Origin: Malus domestica | Taxonomy: Eukaryota > Streptophyta > Magnoliopsida > Rosales > Rosaceae | Assembly (NCBI RefSeq): GCF_042453785.1 | Contig: NC_091677.1 | Span: 27,281,501 to 27,345,500 of the forward strand | Reading direction: 5' to 3' | Length of the DNA: 64,000 nt | Part shown: one piece after another, positions 1 to 12,471 of the stretch | Position numbering within the stretch: position 1 is the first letter of the stretch | Layout: each line of letters starts with the position of its first letter | The notes under the pieces: generated by a model | The model's database searches: none | The model's input: the letters and a program-made list of their open reading frames with translations, nothing else | Told to the model about the DNA's origin: nothing | Position numbers and translations under genes: made by a program

Positions 1-306
1 ACATAGAATAACAATTATTCAATTTTTCTGTAGCTCCATAAATCTGAACATTCACTTTGAGATAAGTACAATCTTGGAAAGTGGGAACGAGCTGTTGCAG
101 GTTGCAATCAGGTTTAAGACTATTGATGGTGTGTAGATGAATTATGCTCCTGGATCATGCTGCTTGCTGATGTTGTGGCCAGAATTCCCTTCTCATAGAA
201 CGTCTGCATTCACTTTTCCCAGTCATGCTAACGAGTATCAATGTAACGTCTGCATCACTTCCCTTTTCTGTTTTGAGTATTAACCATATATTCTCCTTTG
301 CTGCAG

Positions 307-338
307 GATTGCGTCAGCAACTGAAACTCACAGAGTAA
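307..338 (+). other. possible last exon of an upstream gene
   Basis: A good acceptor (TTTGCTGCAG, ending at 306) is followed by a short open stretch that could end ...LRQQLKLTE and a TAA at 336-338. The following bases look like 3' UTR or intergenic DNA. The family is not recognisable from nine residues, and the upstream exons would lie outside the window or in the first 300 bases, where I cannot define them. Weak call. Confidence 0.25.
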
Positions 339-1124
339 TGTTTGTTTCTAGCTTCATAGTCTGAACTAAATTGAAATCAAGTGGAAAGTATCGATGTCTT
401 GGTATGTTAATATCTCGAACTGATGGTCCTGGCTTTGTGAAAGATGCTCTATAGTACTATCTACTCTTGGTGAACTTCACATTCCACTACAATATGCTTT
501 ACCATTGATAGACAGACATGCCAACGGTGTGGTGTATATTGGTCAAACCCTGGATAAGATGAAAGTCTTATCCTCTTTAGATTTGAGCAATATGCATCAG
601 TTCCAAATCTGATGTCATGTTATTTTCGTTATCTTTGCTGGTCTGCATCATACTTTCTCACCTCTAACTCCTGAATTGGGTTGGACTATAATTCGTTCGA
701 TCTTGTGAATAGTAGTCATATGTTTTTGACCAGAATGACGGTGCTACTGATTACGACACTTCTAGGCAGGAGCACCGTAGGAAATGAGAATGGTTGTGTC
801 GTGGTCCACGAGTATCATACTCGTCTTTCCAATTTTGATGTCCCTTGCTAGCTTCGTCCGTAGATTTTTGATTTCCCCTCTTATTCCTTGCAAAGTTTGT
901 TGATCTTAATTTCAAACATCATTTTTGAGGTTTGATTTTCAAAGATTGGTTGTACATAGATGACCATCAAATTGAGATAAAAAGTCAATTCAAAAGTAAA
1001 GTTGTATTTGTTTGAGCCATTTTTATAGAGAAACTGTGTCATTTAGAAGAGTTTAAACATTGTTGAGAAAAAACAATCGATTCAAAGACAAAATTGTTGA
1101 GATAAATGGTCCATATGAGTCTCT

Positions 1125-1345
1125 CTTTAAGGGCTAATTTGGAGTTGTTATGCGGTAAAAAAAAAACGTTGTTTTCAAGAGCATGAGTAGAGCTGCTTCT
1201 GCTTTCTACTGTTTTAGACCCATGATTTTGATAAAAAATAAAAAATAAATAAACTCTTTTTTTTTCATTTACCAAACACAATTTTAGCTCAAGCTTTTTT
1301 AAAATACTTCTTTAAAAAAAAAAAATTCAACAATGTCAAACCAAC
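1125..1345. repeat. possible MITE with GGGCTAATTTGG/CCAACCC ends
   Basis: The left end reads AGGGCTAATTTGG and the right end CAAACCAACCCTAAG, imperfect inverted repeats of the type seen in small hAT-like MITEs. The inside is A/T-rich with runs of A. I could not settle the target-site duplication, so ends and class are uncertain. Confidence 0.35.
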
Positions 1346-3804
1346 CCTAAGTTTACCATGTAGACTCGGAAATCATAGGTGATTACAAATCTAGGCTTAG
1401 TCAAATTGAGTAAAACAATGTGCTCATTCTTCTACACTCAAGTTCGAATTCCCCTCCCAATGGTTTAGATGAAACTTTTGACAAATAAAAAATATTTGAC
1501 TAACCGGCACCGGGCAGGCGTTAGCTCCCATACATGGTCTTACAACAATTACATTTGTTGTAGAATTATTTTGTAAACAAATTGCAGTGAGAGCACAATT
1601 TTCAAATTTGGTGAACTCTCAAAACCCAAGTAATTTCAAGAAAGCGATATAAATAGAAATATGTGCGTAATTCTTTCTTAAGCGTGCAATTAAACTTTGA
1701 TTGATGATGGTTTAGTAATCTCCCTCTCTCCCTTCATTGAATGGGACAAACTTAAACCTCCACTAATCAAGTCTTAAACAATATTCAAATCTTACAACGA
1801 CAAGTAATCTCTTCCTTAATTATTATAAGATCCTAATGGAGAAAGACTTGTTCTTGGTTTAATTTTTCACCTAATCTCATTATCTCAGCAACTTGAAAGC
1901 TCCACGTTCACATGCTGCCTCTTTTTCCAACGGGTGTTTGTTTAAGTGTTTCTTAGTTTGGAGGCAAACTGAAAGCTTTTCAATATTTTAATGTCAAAAT
2001 GGTAAAAGAATGAGGCGTTGTAACACAACTATATGGACACCCCAACTGGTTTGCGGCTAATGGCAGAAACCCAAGACTTTTACGTTCACTTCTACAAGGG
2101 AAATGATAACCACAGCTCTTTTTTTCTGTTTGCTCACTCTTGTGTTTAATCTTATTTGTTGTTTTTGTTTGATTATTCAGTTTGATGACAAGACGTATGG
2201 CGCGAAAAAGTATGTGTAGTTATTCGTTTCCTTTGGACATTCTCCTTTCACCTTTTTCCTTCACCATTCGCATCATATAATGTTGTAGGATGATTGAAAT
2301 GCTCACTCTCCAGGTAAAAAAACACATCCGTCGAGAATGATTCACTGAAAAAGTTTCATCCATATTCGAAGTCATTTTATTATTAGTTTATACATCGGTT
2401 TGTCTTTTTATTTTACAACTGATTTGGATTTTTTTTTAGAGGCGGAGATGATTTTTAATAAATGACTTAAAAGATAGATGGTTCAGAACATTATATGACG
2501 AGATCAAGACGAGAGAAAGTAGCTAGCATAGCCAACTTTACATTCATTTTCAAGACTCTTGACATCTTGTCTTCCTATCAAAACCTCTTGTTAATCTGAG
2601 ATTTCAATGACAGTTAACTGTCATAGTGAACAAATTTCAATCACTTTTTACATGTTAATTCTAGGATAATCATGGTGTATTATGACTAAGCTGATATAGT
2701 AAACATCAAATGGATCTGGACCCACACAAATTAGAAGTGGCCTAATTATGGAAGAGATTATGTGGCTAAGAAATCAAGGCAATCAAGATTTACCCACAAT
2801 TTAATATTGAAGTTAGGTAGAAGTTGAAACGAGTCTTTCTGATCCTCAGAAGAGTAAATTGTCGTGATTTGGCCACCGGTTGGTCTTTTGGAAAATAAAA
2901 ATATTGTTGAGAAATTATTGATGGGGTAGGGAGAATAGCTATGAGATGAGCGTGATTAATCATTATAATGTGTCTTTCACATGGCTTGTTACATTACACC
3001 AACCTCTTAGATCCAAATAGCACTAGCAATAGAGATGGTCTATTATTTCAACTGCAGGTGGGTCAAAAACCCATGTCATTTAAACCATCATGTCAAATTA
3101 AAAGTAGTAGTAGGAAATGACAATCAAAAGATTCCAAATCTTTGCACGTTTTGTGGACCTTATAAACAAATGTTTAAGATAGACATGACCCTCCAGGTCT
3201 CCCAGATGAACACACCTGGGTGCTGCGTGACATAATATCAGATGATCAAGTATTAGGCAGATTTGGTAGTATATAAATTGATTAGAAAAGTACACTCTCG
3301 TACTCAAGTTTCACGGTCTTTAAGAATATTGTTTGAAAGCAAAAAAAAGAGTAAAGTAATCAATGCTAGATTTATGAGTATTTGTCTAAGTACTCGCTGG
3401 TTTAGTGTTCTATTTTTTCTTACCAGAACATATCAAAAAGTATCAACACACCACTCGAAAGAATTGAGAATCAAATTCTACATCTTTTTTAATACAAACA
3501 GTATTACTATTTTAATTTACACTAGAGGAAGGAAGAGGGGTTTCAATCCGGAATGTTGTAAAAGAAAGAAGAAAGTCGTAACAATTAAAGTAATCCACCA
3601 CTTGCAGAATTGGATTCTATATCACTATATGAAATTTAGAAGCATTAATTTGCATTTAGTCCATCTTCAATTCCAGCATTTAGCACTTCTCTCTTAAAAA
3701 TAAAAGAGAAAACTGAACGAGTAAAATTTATACTAACGTCTATTGATCCTTAATAGCTAAAGTATTGAGAACCCAATTAAAAGAAGAGAAATTTACTGGC
3801 TTTA

Positions 3805-3943
3805 GAGTAATGTTAGGAAGACCAAATTTTTTAAACCAAATAATGTGTTACTAATAAGAAACAAACACGTAATCGACACTTAATTAATAATCCAATTATC
3901 TACAACCACATCACTAAAAGATTTGGTCTACCTAACATTACTC
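3805..3943. repeat. MITE with GAGTAATGTTAGG terminal inverted repeats
   Basis: The terminal inverted repeats are a perfect 13 bp (GAGTAATGTTAGG), followed on both sides by an A/T mismatch and then AGACCAAAT. Related elements lie at 31512-31679 and, with a degraded left end, near 38965-39137. No coding capacity. The superfamily is not clear from the ends. Confidence 0.7.
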
Positions 3944-4328
3944 CTAGCTTTAAATGGGGAATTAACTTCCCAAATTAAGTAGCAAAATTGATCATTGAGT
4001 TACCGGTACACATCACCGTGCAAATTCAAAGTTCTGATGCCCAACTTATAGATCGTGAGATCAAATGTTACATGGATCATAACCGTTGAATTATTAAAAA
4101 AAAAAAAGTGTCACAACATTTGGGATTGGGATTTACATTCAAAGCCAAAAATTTAAAAACAAACTTCTCTGAAAATGTCAACTTTAGCTAAAAGGAATGT
4201 ACAAAAGTTGCCACTCATACATGAAAACCAAAGATAGAGGAAACCTGAAATTGAACAGTTAACATGGATGTGTTTAAAATTTGGATAAAAAAAAGAAAAG
4301 AAAAGAAAAAGTGAACTGGGAAAGTGCC

Positions 4329-5261
4329 TTAGAGCTTGAGGGACAAGTCAAGCTTCTGCAAGTCATCTTGCTTAGTATTAAAATGGCCAATACTACTATT
4401 ACTCCACCATAATCCTCCAATTCCTTCCGTCTCTGGAGAAAACTTCCGAACATTAGTACTATAGGAAAACCTTCCAACACCGCCACTCGATGAGGAGGAG
4501 GAGGATCCTATGCCGCCACCCTGCACATGAAAAACATTGTTAGGTGGAACAAGCCGCCCGATCGCAGGTTGTTGATCAATAGGTCGTCTCAGCCACCCAC
4601 TATTACCATTATGTCCTCCAATGGTGTTTGTTTGGTAACAAGGCTTGTGAATTGTGGAATGCACTTGTATGCCAAGTGACCTATTATTGAAGGACCCATG
4701 CAAAGGGAGAGATGCCATGCTGGAGAATCTGTATGTGGAGAGTAAACTTGGCAGCCTATCAAAGGCATCTGCTTCTGCTGCAGCACAATTACCCTTGAGC
4801 CCTTTTTTGGCAAGTGTTCTCTCTCTCTTATGAGCATTTTGGTGCCCTCCGAGCGCTTGTGAACTGTAAAATTTTCTCTGGCAATAATTGCAGGAGAAAA
4901 CCCTTGGCTCGAAATCAGTAGTGGTAGTACCTTTGGGACTGGAAGTCTCTGATGAAGAGTTTCCTGATGTGTTGTTTGAATCAAAACAGTTGATGAGGTT
5001 GAGTTCCAGCTTCGCCCCGTGATTGGATTCCTTGTTTGAGAGGCTTAGATCTAATGGAAGATTAGGGTTTTGAGCTTGAGGGTGTTCTTGGTGATGATCT
5101 TGCACTAGTTGTTGGTTCTGTGCGTTTGGGGTTTCCATGTTTGAGACGTGGATTAGGTTTGGTGGTACCGGTGCCTCTGAGGGTGAGAAATTGCTTGAGA
5201 TTTCAGAGAGAGAGAACTCCTTCTGGGTTGATGAGAATTGAGGGGGTCTAATATTATGCAA
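4329..5261 (-). CDS. C2H2 zinc-finger protein, ZFP4-like, with EAR motif
   Basis: Single-exon gene of 310 residues. It has one EPF-type zinc finger at about residues 122-144 (C124, C127, H140, H144) with the plant-specific QALGGH core, and a basic stretch KRERTLAKKG just after it. The C-terminus ends LDLSLKL and a second LDLSL-type sequence lies at about 70-76; both fit EAR repression motifs. This matches the Arabidopsis ZFP1/3/4/6/7 group, nuclear transcription factors thought to repress targets by recruiting co-repressors in development and ABA or light responses. The rest is low-complexity (Ser/Asn/Gly-rich), usual for the family. The first ATG (5261) was chosen; Met42 is a possible internal start and would keep every motif. 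Which ZFP paralogue it corresponds to is not decided by sequence alone. Confidence 0.9.
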   Translation of the reverse strand: MHNIRPPQFSSTQKEFSLSEISSNFSPSEAPVPPNLIHVSNMETPNAQNQQLVQDHHQEHPQAQNPNLPLDLSLSNKESNHGAKLELNLINCFDSNNTSGNSSSETSSPKGTTTTDFEPRVFSCNYCQRKFYSSQALGGHQNAHKRERTLAKKGLKGNCAAAEADAFDRLPSLLSTYRFSSMASLPLHGSFNNRSLGIQVHSTIHKPCYQTNTIGGHNGNSGWLRRPIDQQPAIGRLVPPNNVFHVQGGGIGSSSSSSSGGVGRFSYSTNVRKFSPETEGIGGLWWSNSSIGHFNTKQDDLQKLDLSLKL

Positions 5262-8042
5262 GAAGAATAATATGTTGCTGATATATTAGTGATAAAGGCT
5301 GTGTCCTATGTATAGAGGGATAGACCACTGTTTTACAGTTAAAAGGTCTCAATATTGCAAGACTTAAGGAATAAGAAGAGTACTGTAGAGAAAGAGAGAG
5401 GGTCCTATAAAGGCTATGTGATTGAAACTAATGAGGAACATCCATGTAGCTCTTTTTCTTGCATATACCTCTCTACTGTATCTTTTAACTTTATGTTTGT
5501 CTCCTTGACATCTGTGGTCTTTAGGGGTTTAACCTTTTCTAGGCATACACTATGCAGTCATGGATATGACTTACAGCGGACCAGACTAGAGATCCAGCAT
5601 AAAGCGAGAGGATTTAATGATGCATGTTCATGTGTAAGTGAAAGTTCTTATGACTGATTTTTTTCAAAATAATAACCAATTTGGAGGATTTAATGGATGA
5701 ACCGTTCACTTATAAGTGAGAGTCTTATGTTCGTAATTCGTAAATGACAAATTCAGTACCAATTTATTTATTCACCTATTAATGTAAATATATCGAGGTA
5801 TAAAAAAAATGAATGCATGTTCAAAATTGTAAATTTGGCCATGAGGGCAACACAAATTCAATGTTGAAACTGATTGTCTAAAGGGGTGGTCGAGTTATAG
5901 GAATTACATACTTGAAAAATCATCATGGCAGTCCTATGGGATTCTTGTAATTTGGCTTAAATTTAAATTTTGTTCCTGTAAATTACATAATTCTCGTACT
6001 TTGTTGGTTGTCTCAGTTAGGTCCCAGCTTGTTATTCCATCAATATTTTGTAACAGAAGAGTCATGCGACTGACCCTCAAGTAGAACAAGAACCTTAGTC
6101 CTATTAGCTTGACTTGGATTTCAATTCGATCTCTGTAGTTTCATGGATAACACAGGGAGACCATCTATTTAAATTATAATTTATAAATAATATGATTGAT
6201 TGTTGATAATTGAATTATTATGTAAATGTGGATTAATGTGTTTATTTTTTATTAGTGAAACGTCACATAATTTACAAATTTGATGTAAAAACTAATTTGT
6301 CTAACATTACTCGTAACGTCATAGTTTCAATTAAGTCTTGTAGTTAACCTTGATTGCAATCGGCTAATTGAAACTATTTTTAATTGGATACTTGAATTTT
6401 TTTTTTTTTAACCATTTGAGTCGATTGCAACCAATTGTTAACTGTGGGACGTGATTGGAATAATACAACTGCATTCGTGGACCTAATAGGAATTCAAGTC
6501 AAACTACAGAAGCAAAATTTTACACGTACATTATCCGGTCAAAATAATTGATTGAAATTTGAACCTCAAGCTGGGACCTAATTGAAACAACTAGCAAACT
6601 ACAAGAGCTTGATTAAAAACAATTGAAATTACATGGATGAAATCGAAATTTCCCAATCCTGTATATAATGTATAAAGATTCATTTAAAGCAAACCACACA
6701 TCTAATATCCCATTGCATTTACTTGGAAAGTTCTCATTGACAATCTTAAATATGTCTATGATTATTTGAAAAGCGAATCCAAGATGTAATAAAAACTTTG
6801 AACAAAGAGACAGAGTCGGCTCTAAGGGTAGTTAGAAGAGGCGGAATCAAGGGCCCTAAATTTTTTTTTTTATTTAATAGATATATGTTATATATAGTAA
6901 ATGTAGAAAAAATATTACAAACTAACAAGCAACGTAGTGGAAAACACGCAAGCTACTTCCCTCAAGGTTTGTGTTTAGAATCCCGCATGTGCCCCTCCTA
7001 ACAATGGCTCGCATATAACATCCAAAATTTCAGAGCTGACCCTACAAAAAGTCATTGGTCTTTAATCAATGTGGCAAGATATTTATGCAATTGGAGACGC
7101 TATGAGTCTTACAATGTGAAACAAGGTGCTACAAATGATCTTCTTTTCTTAAAAAAAACAGAGTAATTTAAGCTGCTACTTACAATTGTTGACACTCTCT
7201 TATACATGCGCTTTCTACCATTGTATGCGGGATCCAGTTGTATTAAAGAGTGTATCAATAAATGAGTTAGTTTTGTATATTTGAATAGCACATACCATTG
7301 TATGTAAGATGCATCTATACGACAGTGTGTCAATAAGTGTATTTGTTTTGTGTCTATGTCATCATATAGCTATTGGTCTTGGGGACATGTTGAATTTTCC
7401 ACAGAGAAATGTTAGGTATGCTTCCAAACTAACTTGGTGGTTCTTGTATTTTTTTAAGTCCATGTATATATAAAATCATAGGAATTTGTTGGAATATGCG
7501 TTCACTAGCCGTCTATCACCGAGAATACTAGCTAGCATGTATAAGCAATGGTATATAGTTCTCGTAGGCATACTTTTGTCCTCCAACCTTTTGCTTTCTC
7601 GCATTGCCTTGGGAAATAATTCTTTGACATTTGACAGGCAAGTAATAACCATCTTCATGGACCACTATATATTTCGTGGACCACCATAAAATCGATAGAA
7701 ATGGCCCCTGAGACTGTTCACTGTCCTTTGTGAGAAATCTCCGCTAAATTGAGTGTATATTTGTTAAATCAACCACTCCTCTTAAACGGGTGATCTCTTC
7801 AATTTAACGTAAATTTTTCACAAAAAAACTAAAATGATTAATGGTGGAACAATCTCAAAAACCACTTCTTACAATTTTAAATTTTAGGGACCAAAGAGAG
7901 AAGAGTGATGTCAGTCTCAGTGGACCATTTTGGTAAATAGCCTTATATAATTAACTTAGTGTGTGGCTTAATCTAAATTACTCACCATTTAGTGTAAATA
8001 AATTATTGTATAAAAAATATATTATTTCTCACACAATATTTT
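5262..8042. other. intergenic region upstream of the zinc-finger gene and LTR element
   Basis: No gene is supported. 5262-5340 is the immediate promoter and leader side of the zinc-finger gene, with a weak TATA-like CTATACATA on the minus strand near 5303-5312. A large inverted-repeat structure covers about 5930-6655 (separate entry). The remainder is AT-rich with short open frames lacking motifs. Confidence 0.55.
5930..6655. repeat. foldback element, imperfect long inverted repeats
   Basis: The left side (around 5985-6035, containing CAGTTAGGTCCCAGCTTG) is matched in inverted orientation by the right side (around 6560-6620, containing CAAGCTGGGACCTAATTG), with further weaker matching outward. 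Arms are about 80-100 bp around a roughly 500-bp AT-rich centre. It has no coding capacity and looks like a non-autonomous foldback or MULE-type element; ends are approximate. Confidence 0.5.
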
Positions 8043-8047
8043 TACTG

Positions 8048-8408
8048 TGTTTGTACCATACTTAGGGCCTCCGTATTTAGATCTCGTATAAATACTTGGG
8101 GGACTCAAATGTAATTATGTAATAAATGAAGGGGCAAATATGTAAAAAGGAGAGGAGCTCTTAGTCTATAAAATGGCCTCCTCACCCTCACAATCCTAAA
8201 GCTCTGAGATTCAGAGCAAAGCCTCACTCTCCTATTCAGAGGCTCTCTCTCCTTCACAATCTTCTCACAAACAGAGAAATACAATATCAGTGTGGACGTA
8301 GCTCAAACATTGGGGTGAACCATGATACATCTTGTGTTCTTTACTTTCTTGCAGATTCACGGTCGGATTTACGTTGTTCCAAGACCCCTCAGGTTTTGTG
8401 CATCAACA
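8048..8408 (+). repeat. 5' LTR of the gene-fragment element
   Basis: 361 bp, TG...CA ends. A TATA box (TATAAAA, 8167-8173) sits in the middle and would start transcription into the interior. Same length as the right LTR, with about 18 substitutions between them by eye. Confidence 0.92.
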
Positions 8409-8410
8409 TT

Positions 8411-8428
8411 TGGCGCCGTCTGTGGGAA
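8411..8428 (+). promoter_or_regulatory. primer-binding site, TGGCGCCGTC type
   Basis: TGGCGCCGTCTGTGGGAA begins two bases after the left LTR. Its first ten bases match the 3' end of tRNA-Asp in the way common for plant Ty3/gypsy-related elements. This suggests that the enzymes used were of gypsy type. Confidence 0.75.
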
Positions 8429-8717
8429 ACGACACGAAAAGCTATGTTGGCTCTCTTTCATTTTTTTCATCTCACCACCGTAAACAACCACCACTGTCCA
8501 CCGTGATATCTGCAAAACCCAAGAAACCAAATCTCTCTCTCTCATCTGTATACGATTAACCGAAGCTAAGACTCTTCCCCAACAGTTTTGGAGCCCAATA
8601 ATTTCAAGTTTTGACCTTTTATTTCTGCTTCTCTCTTACCTTGTTCTTGCAACTGGGTTTTGATTTCCATGGAGACCTCACTCCCCTTCGCTCCAAGCCA
8701 AACCTGCGACGGTGAGA

Positions 8718-8865
8718 ATGGCGGGTATTGTCAAACTGCTGGGGGCTTTTGCGGTGACGCCGCACAAAGTCTCCGTTTGCATACTGCTCCAGATCTACGC
8801 GTCGCCCTCTCAAATCTCAGTCCCGTTCCTTTTCTCCACCGTCGACCAACACAACCTCGCCGCCA
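8718..8865 (+). pseudogene. captured APC5-like N-terminal fragment
   Basis: About 49 codons open with MAGIVKLLGAFAVTPHK and continue VSVCILLQIYASPSQ, followed by a VPF...QHNLA stretch. This resembles the start of plant anaphase-promoting complex subunit 5 as I remember it. The match stops abruptly and the reading frame then runs into unrelated sequence. It lies inside the LTR element but outside the inverted repeat, so it is present once. It is GC-richer than its surroundings, like coding DNA. Gene identity is from recall and needs a protein search. Confidence 0.55.
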
Positions 8866-8881
8866 CCACCCACAGATTTAG

Positions 8882-9401
<520 letters not shown>

Positions 9402-9449
9402 GTTCATGACGTTCTTGTTCTTGGAGGAGGCCAACTGGGTCGGATGTTG
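9402..9449 (+). pseudogene. short purK/AIR-carboxylase-like motif (left arm)
   Basis: Joined in frame to the phosphatase P-loop is VHDVLVLGGGQLGRML. The core VLGGGQLGRML is the nucleotide-binding start of the PurK domain of plant phosphoribosylaminoimidazole carboxylase. Only about 16 codons are present, after which the sequence changes to something I do not recognise. The length makes the assignment tentative. Confidence 0.45.
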
Positions 9450-9634
9450 CTGAGAAGCCTGAAGCTGCAGCTGCGCTAGAAACACCACCTCCGACTCCCT
9501 CCGTTCCCTCTTCTCCGCCTTCGACGAGCTCGACGAAGTTATCGTCATCCACAACAATTTCTTGGACGAGTATCGGAGAATGGATAGGCTTTGACGACGA
9601 CGAATGGCGAAGCCGTTGGATGACATCTGACTAG

Positions 9635-9745
9635 AAAAGCAGTGAAGGTAAAGCAGGTTCCTTTAAACACATAGCTGGAAAGTGGCCCAGCGACCACGAT
9701 GATAAAGGAATTCAGACATCTAATGATGCCAAGCTGTTTACCATC
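9635..9745 (+). pseudogene. captured calreticulin fragment (left arm)
   Basis: The frame reads [16 protein letters not shown], then [16 protein letters not shown]. This is the N-terminal region of calreticulin (ER Ca-binding lectin chaperone), where WKxSEGKAGxFKHTAGKW and DKGIQT are hallmarks; CRT3-type plant proteins are closest by memory. It ends without the rest of the lectin domain. The same piece is present inverted at 10473-10583. Confidence 0.65.
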
Positions 9746-9846
9746 CCACTACAAGGTCCCAGCAGCAACCAGGCCGAAAGCAAAAGTAAAGCAGAAAAAC
9801 AAAGTAAAAGATGTCTGGATATGGAGAAAAGCCGAGGATAATAGCG

Positions 9847-10205
9847 GGTGATAATAGCGGCAGGCTGCAGAATAATTTTGGAGTATTAGGCGTACTTTTG
9901 ATCACCTGGTTGGTGATAATAGCAGCAGACTGCCGAATAATTTTTTGTAGTAATGGATGTACTTTTGATCGTCTGATTGGTGATAATAGCGGCAGACTGC
10001 CGAATAATTTTTTGTAGTATTGGACGTACTTTTAATCGCCTGATTGGTGATAATAGCGGCAGGCTGCCGAATAATTTTGGAGTACTGAGCGTACTTTTGA
10101 TCACCTGGTTGGTGATAATAGCGGCAGGCTGTCGAATAATTTTGGAGTACTGGGCGTACTTTTGATCACCTGGTTGGTGATAATAACGACAGGGTGCCGA
10201 ATAAA
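9847..10205 (+). repeat. minisatellite in the hairpin loop, six 65-67-bp units
   Basis: Units begin GGTGATAAT at 9847, 9912, 9979, 10046, 10111 and 10176, i.e. spaced 65, 67, 67, 65 and 65 bp. At each unit junction TGATCACC...GGTGATAA can pair as a small stem with a 5-base loop. The array occupies most of the 543-bp spacer between the inverted arms. 10206-10380, the rest of the spacer, is single-copy and unrecognised. Confidence 0.9.
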
Positions 10206-10380
10206 TTTGAAGCCATAGGGCTTGGCTCTTTTGGGCATATGGGCATTCGCCCTCCACATAACATTCCAGTCCATTATTTTGGGATTTTTTTTTGGCGCTT
10301 TCTTTACACATCAGTATAACTATACAATAATTGCTCAAGTTTGCAGAAGACAACTTAATAAATATGGGTGTGCCATGCTT

Positions 10381-11153
<773 letters not shown>

Positions 11154-11282
11154 TTATTATCACCCACTATTATCACCTACAAAGTTTCGGTGCAGGATAT
11201 ACAAATACCACATCCAAACAACCGCCACTTCGGCCCATAAGTGGATTCAATTTGAAGTCTCCAGCCAACAGACCATATTGAC

Positions 11283-11640
11283 TGAAAACTTGGGGGACTA
11301 CATTATGTACCATATATTGGGCCTCAACTGGCCTCATGAAAAATACTTGGGGGACTTAGCCCATTATTTATGTACTGATAAGCGAACCCTTATTCTATAA
11401 AAGGGACTTCCTTACTTTTATTAGAGAGTATCCATTATTCATGTACTGATGAGCGAGCCCTTATTTTATAAAATGGACTCCCTCACCTTCAATTGAGAGC
11501 ATTGCCGCCTACTGAGCAACCGTCTCGCCACGAGCATCACTCCTAACCCATCATTTATGTATTGAGGAACAATCTCTTATTCTATAAAAGAGACTCCCTC
11601 ACTTTCAACGCCACAAGCCAAGCCAACCAAAGGCAACATA
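11283..11640 (+). repeat. degenerate internal LTR-start copies in the element
   Basis: AACTTGGGGGACTAC at about 11286-11300 is followed by ATTATGTACCATATATTGGGCCTC. This mirrors the true junction at 11804-11845 (tract ACTTGGGAGACTAC, then TGTTTGTACCATACTTAGGGCCTC). Three further blocks near 11360, 11430 and 11550 repeat a 'TTATGTACTGA ... CTTATTCTATAAAAG' promoter-like unit. The element thus seems to contain an older, decayed LTR or a tandemly duplicated 3' end. Confidence 0.6.
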
Positions 11641-11821
11641 AGCCACAAGCCGAGCAGCCTCGCAACATGTGCTACTTCTAGTTGAGCATCATTTCACATT
11701 GAGCACCACCTCATATCGAGTATTCAGTTCTAGACGACATCTAGTTACTTCGGCCCACACATGAATTGAATTTCAAGTCTCCAGCCAAAAGACTCTTTTG
11801 ACTGAAGACTTGGGAGACTAC

Positions 11822-12182
11822 TGTTTGTACCATACTTAGGGCCTCCGTATTTAGATCTCGTATAAATACTCGGGGGACTCAAATGTAATTATGTAATAAA
11901 TGAAGGGGCAAATATGTAAAAAGGAGAGGAGCCCTTAGTCTATAAAAGAGCCTCCTTACCCTCACAATCCTAAGGCTCTGAGATTCAAAGCAAAACCTCA
12001 CTCTCCTATTCAAAGACGCTATCTCCCCCACAATCTTCTCACAAACAGAGAAATACAATATCAGTGTGGACGTAGCCCAAACATTGGGGTGAACCACGAT
12101 ACATCTTGTGTTCTTTACTTTCTTGCAGATTCACGGTCGGATTTCCGTTGTTCCAAGACCCCTCCGGTTTTGTGCATCAACA
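11822..12182 (+). repeat. 3' LTR of the gene-fragment element
   Basis: 361 bp with the same ends as the 5' LTR, followed at once by the target duplication TACTG. The polypurine-like tract lies directly before it at 11804-11821. Confidence 0.92.
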
Positions 12183-12239
12183 TACTGTAATCACAATTTT
12201 TGTTATGGCAAGCTTTCATTATAAGAGATGCTTTTAGAC

Positions 12240-12462
12240 GAATGAGGATCCTCTTTGAATCCTCTTTGTGGGGATCCTGGGATTCCTCTAATCACGTCTG
12301 TTCATCATACATCGTACGGTTAGTTTTCGTCAGATACTATTTATATTCAATTTTAAATAAAAAAATTTACAAATTTTTTTTATCGCACAATGGACAATAA
12401 ACGGATGTGATGTGAAGATTTTCGGAATCTTCACAAAGAGGATCCGGAGAGAATCCTCATTC
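12240..12462. mobile_element. MULE-type MITE
   Basis: The ends GAATGAGGATCCTC and GAGAATCCTCATTC are inverted repeats (one mismatch), with weaker inverted similarity for about 60 bp inward. Flanks CTTTTAGAC (12231-12239) and CTCTTAGAC (12463-12471) form a 9-bp target duplication with one mismatch, the size typical of Mutator-like elements. No coding region. A truncated relative is at about 44128-44210. Confidence 0.75.
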
Positions 12463-12471
12463 CTCTTAGAC

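Larger units (their letters stand above)
339..4273. other. intergenic region with small repeats
   Basis: No coding region is supported; the open frames here are short and have no recognisable motif. The sequence is AT-rich and contains two MITE-like repeats (near 1125-1345 and at 3805-3943), listed separately. The stretch next to 4273 is the 3' flank of the zinc-finger gene on the minus strand. Confidence 0.6.

Noticed and set aside
3263-3697. 144-codon open frame next to the zinc-finger gene
   Set aside because: Low-complexity, AT-driven composition, no motif, no sensible promoter or splice pattern; treated as chance.
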